This document shows positions 17,750 through 26,568 of a DNA stretch of 64,000 bases, in pieces (within the stretch, counting starts at the first letter, position 1; each line of letters begins with the position of its first letter). The stretch is from GCA-2746365 sp963711255. GTDB taxonomy: Bacteria > Pseudomonadota > Gammaproteobacteria > SZUA-229. The stretch spans positions 1 through 64,000 of the forward strand of contig CAVQDO010000005.1 of assembly GCA_963711255.1 (NCBI GenBank), in the 5' to 3' direction. The notes below the pieces were generated by a model. The model was not told the origin of the DNA and did no database searches. It saw only the letters and a program-made list of their open reading frames with translations. Made by a program: the position numbers and the translations under genes.

Positions 17750-17948
17750 TTGTTACTGGATGTTTCTGTATTTCTCTGTGCCAAGGCGCACGCCGCATGC
17801 GCGTTATTCGGCACGTCCTGTGCCTCACCTGGGTCATAATCGAAATAGCATCGTTACTGGATGTTTCTGAATGTCTCTATGCCAAGGCGCTACGCTGCAT
17901 GCGCGTTATTCGGGACGTCCTGGCCTCCCCGTTGGGGTCATAATCGAA
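17750..17948 (-). repeat. Two tandem ~97-bp repeats upstream of tRNA-Ser
   Basis: Copies at 17750-17843 and 17852-17948 share TTACTGGATGTTTCTG, GCATGCGCGTTATTCGG and GGTCATAATCGAA. The first holds a perfect hairpin with stem GGCAC (17810-17814/17820-17824) and minus-strand loop AGGAC; in the second copy that stem is decayed. They sit between hemC and tRNA-Ser, on the tRNA's own strand. Confidence 0.7.
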
Positions 17949-18005
17949 GAAAGCATCGATTATGATCAAAATCGTTCCCGACGACCTAAGTTAGCTACAA
18001 CTGGT

Positions 18006-18026
18006 CAGCCGCTCGGCCACCTCTTT
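18006..18026 (-). pseudogene. tRNA-Ser 5' fragment
   Basis: This stretch repeats the first ~20 bases of tRNA-Ser (acceptor and D-arm, read on the minus strand as AGAGGTGGCCGAGCGGCTGA) with one change, then diverges into unrelated sequence. It marks the upstream border of the repeat field, directly after hemC. Confidence 0.75.
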
Positions 18027-18042
18027 ATAATTTTTGTCTTAC

Positions 18043-18978
18043 TTAATTTTCTTCAGCGTTATAAAGCTTTTCTAAAATCTCTTTCGCACCGCGGGATAAT
18101 AAATCATCGGCCAGTTGTATCCCCAGCTGTTCACCGTCACTGCGATGGCCGCTGATGTCGCCCTGGATAATCTCGCTGCCGTCGGGTTCGCCAACCAGTG
18201 CCTGCAGGTGCAGGGTGTCACCATCCAGCATGGCGTAGCTGGCAATCGGTACCTGGCAACCGCCTTGCAGGCGTTTGTTCACGGCACGTTCGGCGATGAC
18301 TCTGTCGGAGGTATCGTGATGGTTCAAAACTTCCAGCAGGCTGAGAGTTTCTTTATCATCGATACGGGCTTCCAGGCCTACTGCGCCCTGTCCGACGGCG
18401 GGCAGTATCCATGAAGACGAAATACGCTGAGTAATGCGATTCTCCATCTCCAGTCGAACCAGGCCGGCGCAGGCGAGAATAATAGCGTCATAGTCACCGT
18501 TGTCCAGTTTTTCTAATCTTGAGTTGACGTTTCCGCGCAAATCCTTGATTTTTAGATCGGGACGTTTGCTTAGTAGTTGGCTCTTTCGGCGCAGGCTGCA
18601 TGTGCCGACGGTGGCGCCGATAGGCAGCTTTTGAATGTTGTCAATTTTGTTGGAGACAAAAGCATCACAGGGCTCTTCACGCTCCAGAATGGTGGAAAGA
18701 AACAGGCCTTCCGGGAATTCCATGGGGACATCTTTGATGGAATGTGCGGCAATATCGGCCTTTCCTTCCAGTATGGCGACTTCCAGTTCTTTCACGAACA
18801 GGCCTTTACCGCCAATTTTTGCCAGTGGCGTATCCAGAATTTTGTCACCCTTAGTGGTGAACGTGACCAGTTCAACGTTCAGGCCTTCATGTGCCTCCAT
18901 TAAACGGGCTTTAACATGTTCTGCCTGCCATAAAGCCAGCGGGCTTTTTCGAGTTGCTATTTTTAAAGTTGATTTCAT
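18043..18978 (-). CDS. hemC: Hydroxymethylbilane synthase (porphobilinogen deaminase)
   Basis: Tetrapyrrole enzyme (311 aa) that joins four porphobilinogens. The N-terminus IATRKSPLALWQAEHVK, the DLRGNVNSRLEKLD segment and the cofactor-binding cysteine in RLQGGCQVPI are all present. Usually followed by hemD; here the next thing downstream is the tRNA-Ser repeat field, so hemD must be elsewhere. The ATG at 18978 gives the usual N-terminus. Confidence 0.97.
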   Translation of the reverse strand: MKSTLKIATRKSPLALWQAEHVKARLMEAHEGLNVELVTFTTKGDKILDTPLAKIGGKGLFVKELEVAILEGKADIAAHSIKDVPMEFPEGLFLSTILEREEPCDAFVSNKIDNIQKLPIGATVGTCSLRRKSQLLSKRPDLKIKDLRGNVNSRLEKLDNGDYDAIILACAGLVRLEMENRITQRISSSWILPAVGQGAVGLEARIDDKETLSLLEVLNHHDTSDRVIAERAVNKRLQGGCQVPIASYAMLDGDTLHLQALVGEPDGSEIIQGDISGHRSDGEQLGIQLADDLLSRGAKEILEKLYNAEEN

Positions 18979-19084
18979 CGGTGTACTGCGTGTGATTACG
19001 AGGGTTTATGGCGACTCTTTACATGTGGCGGTGGAAAATTAATTGCGAATTATACAGCGTTCTGAAAATTTAGCATGAAAATAA

Positions 19085-19113
19085 TGAAAATTTCGCGCTG
19101 AAATAGGTATAAT
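19085..19113 (+). promoter_or_regulatory. Promoter of the 4.5S RNA gene
   Basis: A perfect -10 TATAAT lies at 19108-19113. Seventeen bases upstream is TGAAAA (19085-19090), a weak -35. A GC-rich GCGCGGC follows the -10, as in stable-RNA promoters. Transcription would start near 19120, just before the conserved RNA. Confidence 0.65.
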
Positions 19114-19121
19114 GCGCGGCT

Positions 19122-19243
19122 TATGGTGACCTGTTCTGGTTCCCTCGCGACGATAAACTGTGAACTCCGCCAGGTCCGGAAGGAAGCAACGGTAGCAGTG
19201 ATCTCGGGTGCCGAGGTGTGGCTGGGGCAGGTTGCCACCTTTA
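19122..19243 (+). ncRNA. ffs: Signal recognition particle RNA (4.5S)
   Basis: The conserved apical part is unmistakable: GTCCGGAAGGAAGCAACGGT contains the GGAA tetraloop and the Ffh-binding internal loop. The outer ends pair (GGTGACCTG near 19125 with CAGGTTGCCACC near 19228-19239). It is followed by dnaX, the usual ffs-dnaX order. The exact ends are approximate. Confidence 0.93.
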
Positions 19244-19384
19244 TTTCTATTTTCAGCCGACATGGCTGTAATCTTGCCTGTTTCTTCGATAGACTCTACC
19301 GATGTTTTTACTATTTCAATGTAAAGGTTCAATGAAGAGTTTTATACTGAGTTTAATGCAACGTTTAGTTACCGGTGCTGCCGA

Positions 19385-21180
19385 ATGAGCTACCAGGTTC
19401 TGGCGCGAAAATGGCGTCCGCAAAACTTTCAGGAACTGGTCGGTCAGGAGCACGTGCAGCGAGCGCTGGTTAATGCACTCAATGATAATCGCCTGCATCA
19501 TGCTTATCTATTCACTGGCACGCGCGGTGTTGGTAAAACCACTATTGCGCGAATTTTTTCCAAGTCATTAAACTGTGAGACCGGCATTACCGCAACGCCC
19601 TGTGGTGAATGTGCCACCTGTGTTGAAATTGCGCAAGGCCGCTATGTTGATTTGATCGAGGTTGATGCGGCCTCACGTACGGGTGTCGACGATACCCGTG
19701 AGCTGTTGGAGAATGTACAGTACGCACCTACCCGCGGCCGTTATAAAGTGTACCTGATCGACGAGGTGCATATGTTTTCCAAGAGCAGTTTTAACGCGCT
19801 GCTGAAAACACTGGAAGAGCCGCCACCGCATGTGAAATTCCTGCTGGCAACAACCGATCCACAGAAATTACCGGTTACAATTCTTTCCCGCTGTCTGCAG
19901 TTTAATCTTAAACGGCTGCCGCTTAGTTTGATCATCAGTCATTTGCAGCACATCCTGACGCAGGAAAATGTCGAGCATAATGTGACGGCGCTGCAACTTA
20001 TTGCTGAAGCCGCTGATGGCAGTATGCGGGATGCGCTGAGCCTTATGGATCAGGCGCTGGCTTTTGGCGCTGGTGCAGTGCAGGAGCAGGAAGTGCGCGA
20101 TATGCTGGGTAGTGTTTCGCGTGACAAGGTAATAAACCTGTTAAAAGCGGTATTACAGGGTGATGCCGCAGAAACCATGAAAGCGGTCAGCTCACTGGCT
20201 GAATTCTCTCCCGATTTTGAAAATGTGCTGGCAGAGTTGCTGAGCCTGCTGCACCACATGAGCCTGGCAAAAACAGTGCCCGAGGCGCTGGATGAATTTG
20301 TTAGTGCGCGCGAAACCCTGCTTAAGTTAAGCGAAGAGGTTTCGGCAGAAGATTTGCAGCTTTTTTACCAGATTGCACTGATTGGACGCAGAGACCTGCC
20401 GCTATCACCGGATGCCAGAAATGGTTTCGAAATGATTATGCTGCGTATGCTGGCATTTAAGCCTGCAACCGTGGCATCTGTTCAGACGAGCCAGGCCGCT
20501 GCAGCATCACGCCAGCCGACCGCGCCGACACCACAGGCAGCGCCACAGGCCACACCTCAGGTCGCGCCAGAGGCCGCAGTGCATGCTGCACCGCAGGCAA
20601 CGCCCCCGTTGCTCGTGCCGCGGCTAATGCCGGTGTAGCGGACCAGGGGGCGTCAGCAGGTTATGCGGCACAAACTGCAGCTGCACAGTCGCCTGTGCAG
20701 TCAACGGTGCCGCAACCGAACCAACAGCCGAATCAACAGCCCACTCAGCAGCCCAGCCAGCAGCAGCCCACGGCAACTACTTCGGCAGCCACACAAGGCT
20801 CGGATGGGTGGCGTGATATTGTTAATTCACTGGGTCTGGGCGGTCTGGTAAAGCAGCTGGCGATAAACTGTACGCTGGAGAATCGTGACGACTGCAATAT
20901 CGTTCTGCAAATTGCCAGCGGCCATAGCAATTTAGTCAATGCCAAAGCCAAGCAGCGGTTGCAGCAGGCGCTGGGTGAATATTTTAATATTGATGCTCAG
21001 CTGGAAATAAAAGTTGTTAGTCAGAATGTAAGTGAGTCACCCGCGCAAACGGTCAAACGCGAAACCGATCAGCGTCAGCAGCAGGCGGTGGAGTCGATTA
21101 ACGAAGACAGTTTTACGCAAACACTAAAAGAGCAATTCAATGCTGAGATTATTCCTGGCTCAGTTAAGCCGGTAGTTTGA
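19385..21180 (+). CDS. dnaX: DNA polymerase III tau/gamma subunit, with a -1 frame switch between the gamma and tau parts
   Basis: Clamp-loader ATPase. Walker A GTRGVGKTT, the zinc site (CETGITATPCGECATC), DEVHM and the SRC motif (ILSRCLQF) lie in the first frame. That frame stops at 20636-20638 after 417 residues, close to the size of E. coli gamma. The Pro/Gln-rich linker and the tau-specific C-terminal domain (GWRDIVNSLGLGGLVKQLA through EQFNAEIIPG) continue in the -1 frame to 21180. Both frames read sensibly around a C5 run at 20603-20607, which marks the switch. This could be recoding, an indel in the assembly, or a real mutation. Confidence 0.92.
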
Positions 21181-21320
21181 AAGCTGTGCTAAAAGGTGTG
21201 TCGGACAGTATTATCATCCTGAATGAAAGTGAAGGATCTTATACGCCGATAAAAAAGATTTCTCCCGCTGGTCGAAATGACAGTAGAGACGTGAATTAGA
21301 GTTAATAGAAAGAGGTAATT

Positions 21321-21644
21321 ATGAAAGGTGCAATGGGTAACATGATGAAGCAGGCGCAGAAAATGCAGGAAGACATGCAAAAAGCGCAGCAGGAAATTGC
21401 CAATATGGAGGTTGAGGGTCAGGCCGGTGGTGGTATGGTTAAAGTGTTAATGAACGGCCGCCACGAATTACGTCGGGTCAGCATCGATGATAGCCTGATG
21501 CAGGACGACAAGGAAATGATCGAAGATTTGGTCGCGGCTGCGGTTAATGATGCGGTTAGAAAAATTGAGCAGGAATCATCGGCGAAAATGTCCGGTGTTA
21601 CCGCGGGTATGAATTTACCGGCAGGTATGAAATTACCGTTTTAA
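21321..21644 (+). CDS. ybaB: YbaB/EbfC nucleoid-associated protein
   Basis: Small DNA-binding protein (107 aa) of the YbaB/EbfC family. The N-terminal helix MMKQAQKMQEDMQKAQQEI and the VKVLMNGRHELRRVSIDDSL strand pair (in part) are typical. AGAGGTAATT precedes the ATG. It lies between dnaX and recR, the conserved location; the family is thought to act with them in replication or recombination. Confidence 0.95.
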   Translation: MKGAMGNMMKQAQKMQEDMQKAQQEIANMEVEGQAGGGMVKVLMNGRHELRRVSIDDSLMQDDKEMIEDLVAAAVNDAVRKIEQESSAKMSGVTAGMNLPAGMKLPF

Positions 21645-21687
21645 ATCTTTTCAGATTTTTTTATAGCGCACATTGTGCGTAAAAACT

Positions 21688-22284
21688 ATGTCACCTTTAT
21701 TGCAGCAATTGATCGACGCTTTAAAATGTTTACCCGGTGTCGGGCCAAAATCAGCGCAACGTATGGCTTTTTATTTACTGGAAAGGGATACGGAAGGTGC
21801 AAGGACTCTTTCTTCAGCGTTAACCGAAGCTGTTGAAAATATCGGGCACTGCACAATGTGCCGCACATTGAGTGAAACTGAGCACTGTGAAATTTGCGCC
21901 AGCGCTTCAAGAAACAATGGTACCTTGTGCGTGATTGAAACACCGGCCGATGTCTTTGCCATTGAACACACGGCTGAATTTCGTGGCAAATATTTTGTAC
22001 TGATGGGGCACCTGTCACCACTGGATGGTATTGGCCCCGCAGAGCTTGGCCTCGATCTGCTCGAGAGCAGGCTGGCAGCCGGTGATGTGAATGAGCTTAT
22101 TCTGGCGACAAACCCGACTGTCGAAGGTGAAGCGACCGCACACTATATTTCGGAGATGGCAGCCCGGCACCAGGTAATGACAACGCGTATTGCCCACGGA
22201 GTGCCCCTGGGTGGTGAACTGGAATATATCGATGCCGGTACCCTGGCGCATGCTTTTAGCGGTCGGCAACGATTTGAGTCATAA
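21688..22284 (+). CDS. recR: Recombination protein RecR
   Basis: Ring-forming partner of RecO. Helix-hairpin-helix segment LPGVGPKSAQRMAFYLL, a C4 zinc finger (CTMCRTLSETEHCEIC), then a Toprim domain (LCVIETPADVFAIE; LATNPTVEGEATA). The ATG at 21688 (MSPLLQQL) gives the normal N-terminus and length (198 aa); an in-frame TTG at 21673 would add five residues. Confidence 0.97.
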   Translation: MSPLLQQLIDALKCLPGVGPKSAQRMAFYLLERDTEGARTLSSALTEAVENIGHCTMCRTLSETEHCEICASASRNNGTLCVIETPADVFAIEHTAEFRGKYFVLMGHLSPLDGIGPAELGLDLLESRLAAGDVNELILATNPTVEGEATAHYISEMAARHQVMTTRIAHGVPLGGELEYIDAGTLAHAFSGRQRFES

Positions 22285-22483
22285 CGGGTTTCACCTCAGA
22301 TCATCGCAATATAAGTCATTAAAAACTGATACTGGTTTTTTTCGCTGGCCAGCATCGGTGCCTGGCTTTGAATCTTTTAGATTTCTGCTAACACTAGTGA
22401 TATTCTTTACTGTATTAACTTTGATTAGTATCAATTGCAGTGCAGTTTGCCTGTGATCTAATAGACCATGACGAGGTGGCTAC

Positions 22484-22828
22484 ATGACTGACTGTCTATT
22501 TTGCAAAATTCGAGATGGGGAAATCCCGGCGGACATCGTTTTTGAAAATGATGATGTGCTGGCTTTTCGTGATGTAAATTCCCAGGCTCCGACACATATA
22601 TTACTTATTCCTAAAAAGCATATCGCAACGGTTAATGATCTTTCTGCTGAAGATGAATCGATCATGGGCAAGTTATTTAGTACTGCTAAATCGCTTGCCG
22701 CTGATGAAGGTGTTAGCGATGAGGGTTATCGGCTTGTGGTTAACTGTAACGAAAAGGCAGGGCAGACAGTGTTTCATATACATATGCATTTACTTGCCGG
22801 CCGCAGCATGACCTGGCCACCAGGGTAG
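22484..22828 (+). CDS. hinT: HIT-family nucleotide hydrolase (HinT-like)
   Basis: Histidine-triad protein (114 aa). The start DCLFCKIRDGEIPA and the catalytic triad HIHMHLLAG near the C-terminus are intact. The family hydrolyses adenosine phosphoramidates, including aminoacyl-adenylates. GAGGTGG stands before the ATG. It begins 200 bp after recR and 49 bp before the cytochrome gene. Confidence 0.94.
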   Translation: MTDCLFCKIRDGEIPADIVFENDDVLAFRDVNSQAPTHILLIPKKHIATVNDLSAEDESIMGKLFSTAKSLAADEGVSDEGYRLVVNCNEKAGQTVFHIHMHLLAGRSMTWPPG

Positions 22829-22877
22829 ATTTTCGGCCTGAACCTTCATTTTGAATAGTATTGCGTAAAAGGCTCTC

Positions 22878-23921
22878 ATGAAAAATTTAGCATTTCTTTT
22901 AGTTCTGCTGTTCAGTGTTAGTGCTAATGGCGCCCCTGAGGGCGATCGGCTTTATGCTACCCATTGTTCTTCCTGTCATGGTATGGATGGCAAAGGCGGT
23001 GTTGGTGTGCCGTTAGCGTTAGCTTCTTTTCTGAACAGTGTCTCAGATCAGTACCTGCAAAAAACTATTCGATATGGAAGGCCGGGTCGGATTATGCCGG
23101 CATTTGAAAACTTGAGCGATGCGCAGCTCGGCGCAATTGTTAAGCATGTCAGGGGCTGGTCGGGTAAGCCCGGTCCTGTTGAGAATGATGTCACTATTAA
23201 AGGTGATATTGAGCACGGCAAAGAGCTGTATAAAAATTACTGTTCACATTGTCATGGTGCAGATGCTAGCGGTGGCAAGGGAACCGGTGTGACTTTTTCC
23301 CGGAAACGTGATTTGCCGATTATTGCGCCGGGGTTGAATAATGCTGGTTTCCTTGCTTCGGCCAGCGATACCATGATTCGTGACACGATTACTTTTGGTC
23401 GTGAAGGCACGCCGATGACATCCATGTTGGTAGCAGGCATGTCTGAACAGGATATTAATGACACGGTTGCTTATATTCGGTCACTGGAGAAATCGGCCGC
23501 TAAACTTAAGCAGGCTTTGAATGACTATGGTGATGAGCCTCCCGTAATAACCGTCGACTCACCTTATGGTCTCGAAGAGACTATTGAAAATTTGAAGCAG
23601 GCTATCACCGACCAAAACTATACGTTGATACGGACAGATTTTCTTGAGCATGGACTGGTTGAGGAAGGCAAGGAGAATAAAAAGCAGGTGGTGCTGCATT
23701 TCTGTAACTTTGGTTTTTTATTTGAAGCCCTGGCTATTGACCCGCGTGTTGGAATGTTCCTGCCGTGCCGGGTTACGATAATGGAGAAAGATGGAAAGGT
23801 CAGTATCAGTACGATTAATCCAAGGCGTTTAAGCAAGCTGTTCAATAACCACGAGCTTGATGAATCCTGTGTTGAAATGTATGAGGTTTATAGTAGCCTG
23901 CTAGAGGATGCTACCTTATGA
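22878..23921 (+). CDS. Secreted diheme cytochrome c fused to a DUF302-type domain
   Basis: A signal peptide (MKNLAFLLVLLFSVSANGA) is followed by two class-I cytochrome c domains, with heme sites CSSCHGMDG (about residue 30) and CSHCHGADA (about 122). Distal methionines are likely in RIMPAF and in the TPMTSMLV region. The last ~110 residues resemble DUF302 (VVLHFCNFGFLFEALA; VGMFLPCRVTIMEKDGKVSI). It overlaps the next gene by four bases (ATGA), and that gene also encodes a DUF302-like protein. A periplasmic electron-transfer role is likely; the partner is unknown. Confidence 0.82.
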   Translation: MKNLAFLLVLLFSVSANGAPEGDRLYATHCSSCHGMDGKGGVGVPLALASFLNSVSDQYLQKTIRYGRPGRIMPAFENLSDAQLGAIVKHVRGWSGKPGPVENDVTIKGDIEHGKELYKNYCSHCHGADASGGKGTGVTFSRKRDLPIIAPGLNNAGFLASASDTMIRDTITFGREGTPMTSMLVAGMSEQDINDTVAYIRSLEKSAAKLKQALNDYGDEPPVITVDSPYGLEETIENLKQAITDQNYTLIRTDFLEHGLVEEGKENKKQVVLHFCNFGFLFEALAIDPRVGMFLPCRVTIMEKDGKVSISTINPRRLSKLFNNHELDESCVEMYEVYSSLLEDATL

Positions 23922-24379
23922 AGCGGCTGATTAATGTTATTTTATTGACTGTTGTACTTGGTGTAACAGCAGCATCGAATGCAAGTGATCTGTTAATGGT
24001 GCGAACCCAGCAGGGCTTTCCGGAGGCGATGCTTGCGTTGCAAACATCGATTGCAGAGCATGGTTATAAAGTGACACGTGTGCAGCGAATCGATATTGGT
24101 CTGACTGGTATGGGTTATGATACAGATAAGTATCGCGTGGTGTTTGTTGGCAAGCCGAAAGAAATACAATACCTGATTAATAAATATCCTGTTCTGGCTG
24201 CTTATATGCCGCCACAAATATCGATATTTGCGGAGCATGGTGAAACCGTACTGATTACTGCGAACCCCGTTATTTACGGAGAAATGATTGAGGATGAAGC
24301 CGATAAAGTCCTGTTCCGCCGTTGGCAAAGTGACGTGTATTCCGTGTTTGAAGATATACGCCAGGCCGAGGACGAATAA
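23918..24379 (+). CDS. Periplasmic DUF302-family protein
   Basis: A 153-aa protein with a signal peptide (MKRLINVILLTVVLGVTAAS) and a single DUF302-type fold (FPEAMLALQTSIAEHGYKV; YMPPQISIFAEHGETVLITA). The start ATG overlaps the stop of the cytochrome gene, so the two are translationally coupled. They may act as one unit in the periplasm. The biochemical function of DUF302 is not established. Confidence 0.75.
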   Translation: MKRLINVILLTVVLGVTAASNASDLLMVRTQQGFPEAMLALQTSIAEHGYKVTRVQRIDIGLTGMGYDTDKYRVVFVGKPKEIQYLINKYPVLAAYMPPQISIFAEHGETVLITANPVIYGEMIEDEADKVLFRRWQSDVYSVFEDIRQAEDE

Positions 24380-24387
24380 TGGCCGTG

Positions 24388-25191
24388 TTAAAAATTATAC
24401 GTATAATCAACTGATAACATTGAGTGCTGGCTGATGCTTCGTGGTTCAGCAATATTAATACTGCTGATTCCGTTGGAAACTGTTTTAGTGTTACTTCGGC
24501 CAAAAGACCAGCGTTGCTGGCGGAGGCTGAAGCCTAGGTGGCTGTTACTGTTTATTTTTCGCTGATAAATGAGTGCTAGAGTAGCACCTGTGCCATCACC
24601 CAGGTCCAGTTCAGGCTTACCATAACCAAAAGCATTTAAATCAACCTCGATAGTACCGTGGTTAATTGTTGAAATGCCTATGTCGAGTAACCAGCTGTTT
24701 GAGTGTTCCTTATAGATGCTGACCAGAAACCCTAGCTCAAATGACCACCACTGGTACTGTTCAAAAAGACCGGCGACATTATCATTAGGCAAAATATCTC
24801 TGTCCCATTGTTGCCAGGCCAGCTTGCCGTACAACGAACTTTCGCTGTTTTCTGGTGACCAGCCCAACTGGTAAAACAAGCGGTATAAGCGTTCATTGGT
24901 GTCAGTATTGTGGGGTGCGCCTGACTGGGTCTGGCCATCATAAGCAACCTGGCCATCGGCAACTTCAGCTGCCGCTGTCCCGGTGAAATTGTTATTAGTC
25001 CTACTGGTGGCAATCGTAAGTCCGGGGATAAGGCCGTTTTCCTTGTTTAAAGACTGGCCCTGTTGATCGAATTCTTCATAATTAAAACTCAGTAACCTGG
25101 CTGAAACTTCTATAGCGTCATCTGCCAGTAAAGGGGCAGCTAGAAAAAGGTTGATGAAAACGCACAGGCTGATTCTATTTGTAATGTACAT
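24388..25191 (-). CDS. Predicted outer-membrane beta-barrel protein
   Basis: A 267-aa secreted protein: signal peptide (RISLCVFINLFLAAPLLADD), then alternating hydrophobic strands and a terminal aromatic residue (SVDYTYNF). These are typical of small outer-membrane barrels. Segments such as LYRLFYQLGW, LYGKLAWQQWD and WSFELGFLVSIY look like beta strands. No family is recognised. Convergent with the DUF302 gene, 8 bp apart. Confidence 0.65.
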   Translation of the reverse strand: MYITNRISLCVFINLFLAAPLLADDAIEVSARLLSFNYEEFDQQGQSLNKENGLIPGLTIATSRTNNNFTGTAAAEVADGQVAYDGQTQSGAPHNTDTNERLYRLFYQLGWSPENSESSLYGKLAWQQWDRDILPNDNVAGLFEQYQWWSFELGFLVSIYKEHSNSWLLDIGISTINHGTIEVDLNAFGYGKPELDLGDGTGATLALIYQRKINSNSHLGFSLRQQRWSFGRSNTKTVSNGISSINIAEPRSISQHSMLSVDYTYNF

Positions 25192-25223
25192 GGCAATAGT
25201 ATAATTAAGATTTAAAGTAGAGC

Positions 25224-25257
25224 AAAAAAAACGCGAGCATAAAGCCCGCGTTTTTTT
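25224..25257. terminator. Bidirectional-looking terminator
   Basis: A7-ACGCG, loop region, CGCGT-T7 between the barrel gene and the broken lipoprotein gene, both read on the minus strand. In the minus direction it would end the lipoprotein transcript. Confidence 0.7.
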
Positions 25258-25276
25258 ATCATAGATAGATCAAGTG

Positions 25277-26166
25277 TTAGAAACTGCCGGAGCTTGTTCC
25301 AGTATTCCATGTGCCAGATACACTACAGTCAGGATTAAATATTATTGTTCCAGAAGAGCCATTTGAGCTTTCGAATGAAATGTTTCCGCCATTAGGTGTA
25401 ATACCACAACTACCGTCATAAGTAATGCCAGTCGAAAGTAATCGATACTTCGCCGTGGATGCTGTTGAAGAATGTGGCACTACCACTAAATCCAGAGGTT
25501 GCATCACCGATTACACTGAAGTTGGTCACACGATGTGTGCCGCCATCAGAGCCAACGAAATCAGAGCTGTATGTGCAACTGGTGGCACTGGTACAGGTAA
25601 TGGTCATGTTGAGCGTGGTTGTTGTTCCACTCACAGCGTCAGTGACAGTGAAGTTGGTATAGGTAAGTGTATAGCCAGCGTTAATGTCATTAATATCATT
25701 GTTAAGAATAGTTGCTGTACCGGTTAACCGTTATGTTGTTGTCATCAATAAAAACACAATTGCTATATGTGATTACCGTTTCAACGGGTCCAGAGGTGGC
25801 AGTTGCGTCTGATACGGTTGCCGTGCCAGAGCTACAGACGAATTCAGAAACATCTATGCCAGAGGGAAGGTTTATTTGATTAACGCTAGCTAATACAAGC
25901 GCATTCAGGTGATTTATATCTACGGTAGAACCAAAAGTCACAGCACTGGGTACAGAGTTTGAGGCATCAGCGACCTGAACTGCTTCACCTGCAGAGATTC
26001 CAATGGCTTCTACGTTTGTGGCATCAATGGCTGCTGGTGCGGTATTTCCGCTAAATGTTATGGCCGGTACGGCTGTGCCGTCATCGCCGCCACTACTGCA
26101 TGCAGTAGTTAGGGTCACTGCTGCTGTTAAAAATAGAAATGTGAAATTGCTAAATATATTTTTCAT
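25277..26166 (-). pseudogene. Lipoprotein gene broken by two frameshifts
   Basis: The start is clear: AGGAAG before an ATG at 26166, then a lipoprotein signal peptide ending in LTTACSSGGDDG. The first frame continues to NNITVNRYSNYS (stop near 25702). The sensible continuation TGTATILNNDINDIN and the Ser/Thr-rich TTTTLNMTITCTSATSC run is in a second frame (from about 25729 to 25430). The end, GITYDGSCGITPNGGN through WNTGTSSGSF, lies in a third. Joined, this is one ~295-residue Thr/Ser-rich surface lipoprotein. The family is unknown. Two indels may be errors or true decay. Confidence 0.7.
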
Positions 26167-26383
26167 GCTGTATCTTCCTTTATTGAACATAGGTAAAAAA
26201 TCTAACAGGCAATATATAATAGACCGTGTTTGATTAAAAGCATTAGCGGGCGGGTAAATATGAGAAATGTGATGTGGTTTGCATAATGAGGAGGGTGGGG
26301 GGTTATTAAAACGGTATTTTAGTGAAGAGGTGCCTGTTAATTCTTGCAACATCAATCGCTTCCACGTAACATGCAGCCCTCTT

Positions 26384-26568
26384 TAGGCGCGTAGCTCAGT
26401 TGGGTGAGCGGCGGGCAAGGAGCCGCGAACGCCAGACAGGAGTCTGGCCGGCAATGGCCAGAATTTAGCGAAGGCATCGCTACATGGATGTAGCTTAGTA
26501 GAGCAATGCAGGAGCATTTGCCGAGGACGCCGTAGCGTCACGGAACGAGAAGTATTTATAACGCATTT
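26384..26568 (+). repeat. tRNA-Val 5' fragment followed by a GGA-loop hairpin array (unit 1)
   Basis: Begins with the first ~20 bases of tRNA-Val (AGGCGCGTAGCTCAGTTGG), then departs. Four hairpins follow with GGA in the loop. One has loop AAGGA (26411-26426). The others are stem GCCAGAC with loop AGGA (26431-26448), stem GCTAC with loop ATGGAT (26479-26494) and stem GCAATGC with loop AGGA (26503-26521). A GACGC/GCGTC hairpin (26526-26539) ends the unit. No coding frame is credible. All GGA motifs are on the tRNA's strand. Confidence 0.75.

Noticed and set aside
17171..18030. An integrated mobile island at tRNA-Ser
   Set aside because: tRNA fragments resemble attachment sites, but no integrase, no cargo gene and only short repeats lie between them.
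20663..20851. Separate 62-codon frame between the two dnaX parts
   Set aside because: It is a shadow of the Gln/Pro-rich dnaX linker in another frame.
25425..25727. Plus-strand 100-codon frame over the lipoprotein gene
   Set aside because: It is antisense to the lipoprotein body, has no ribosome-binding site and resembles no family.
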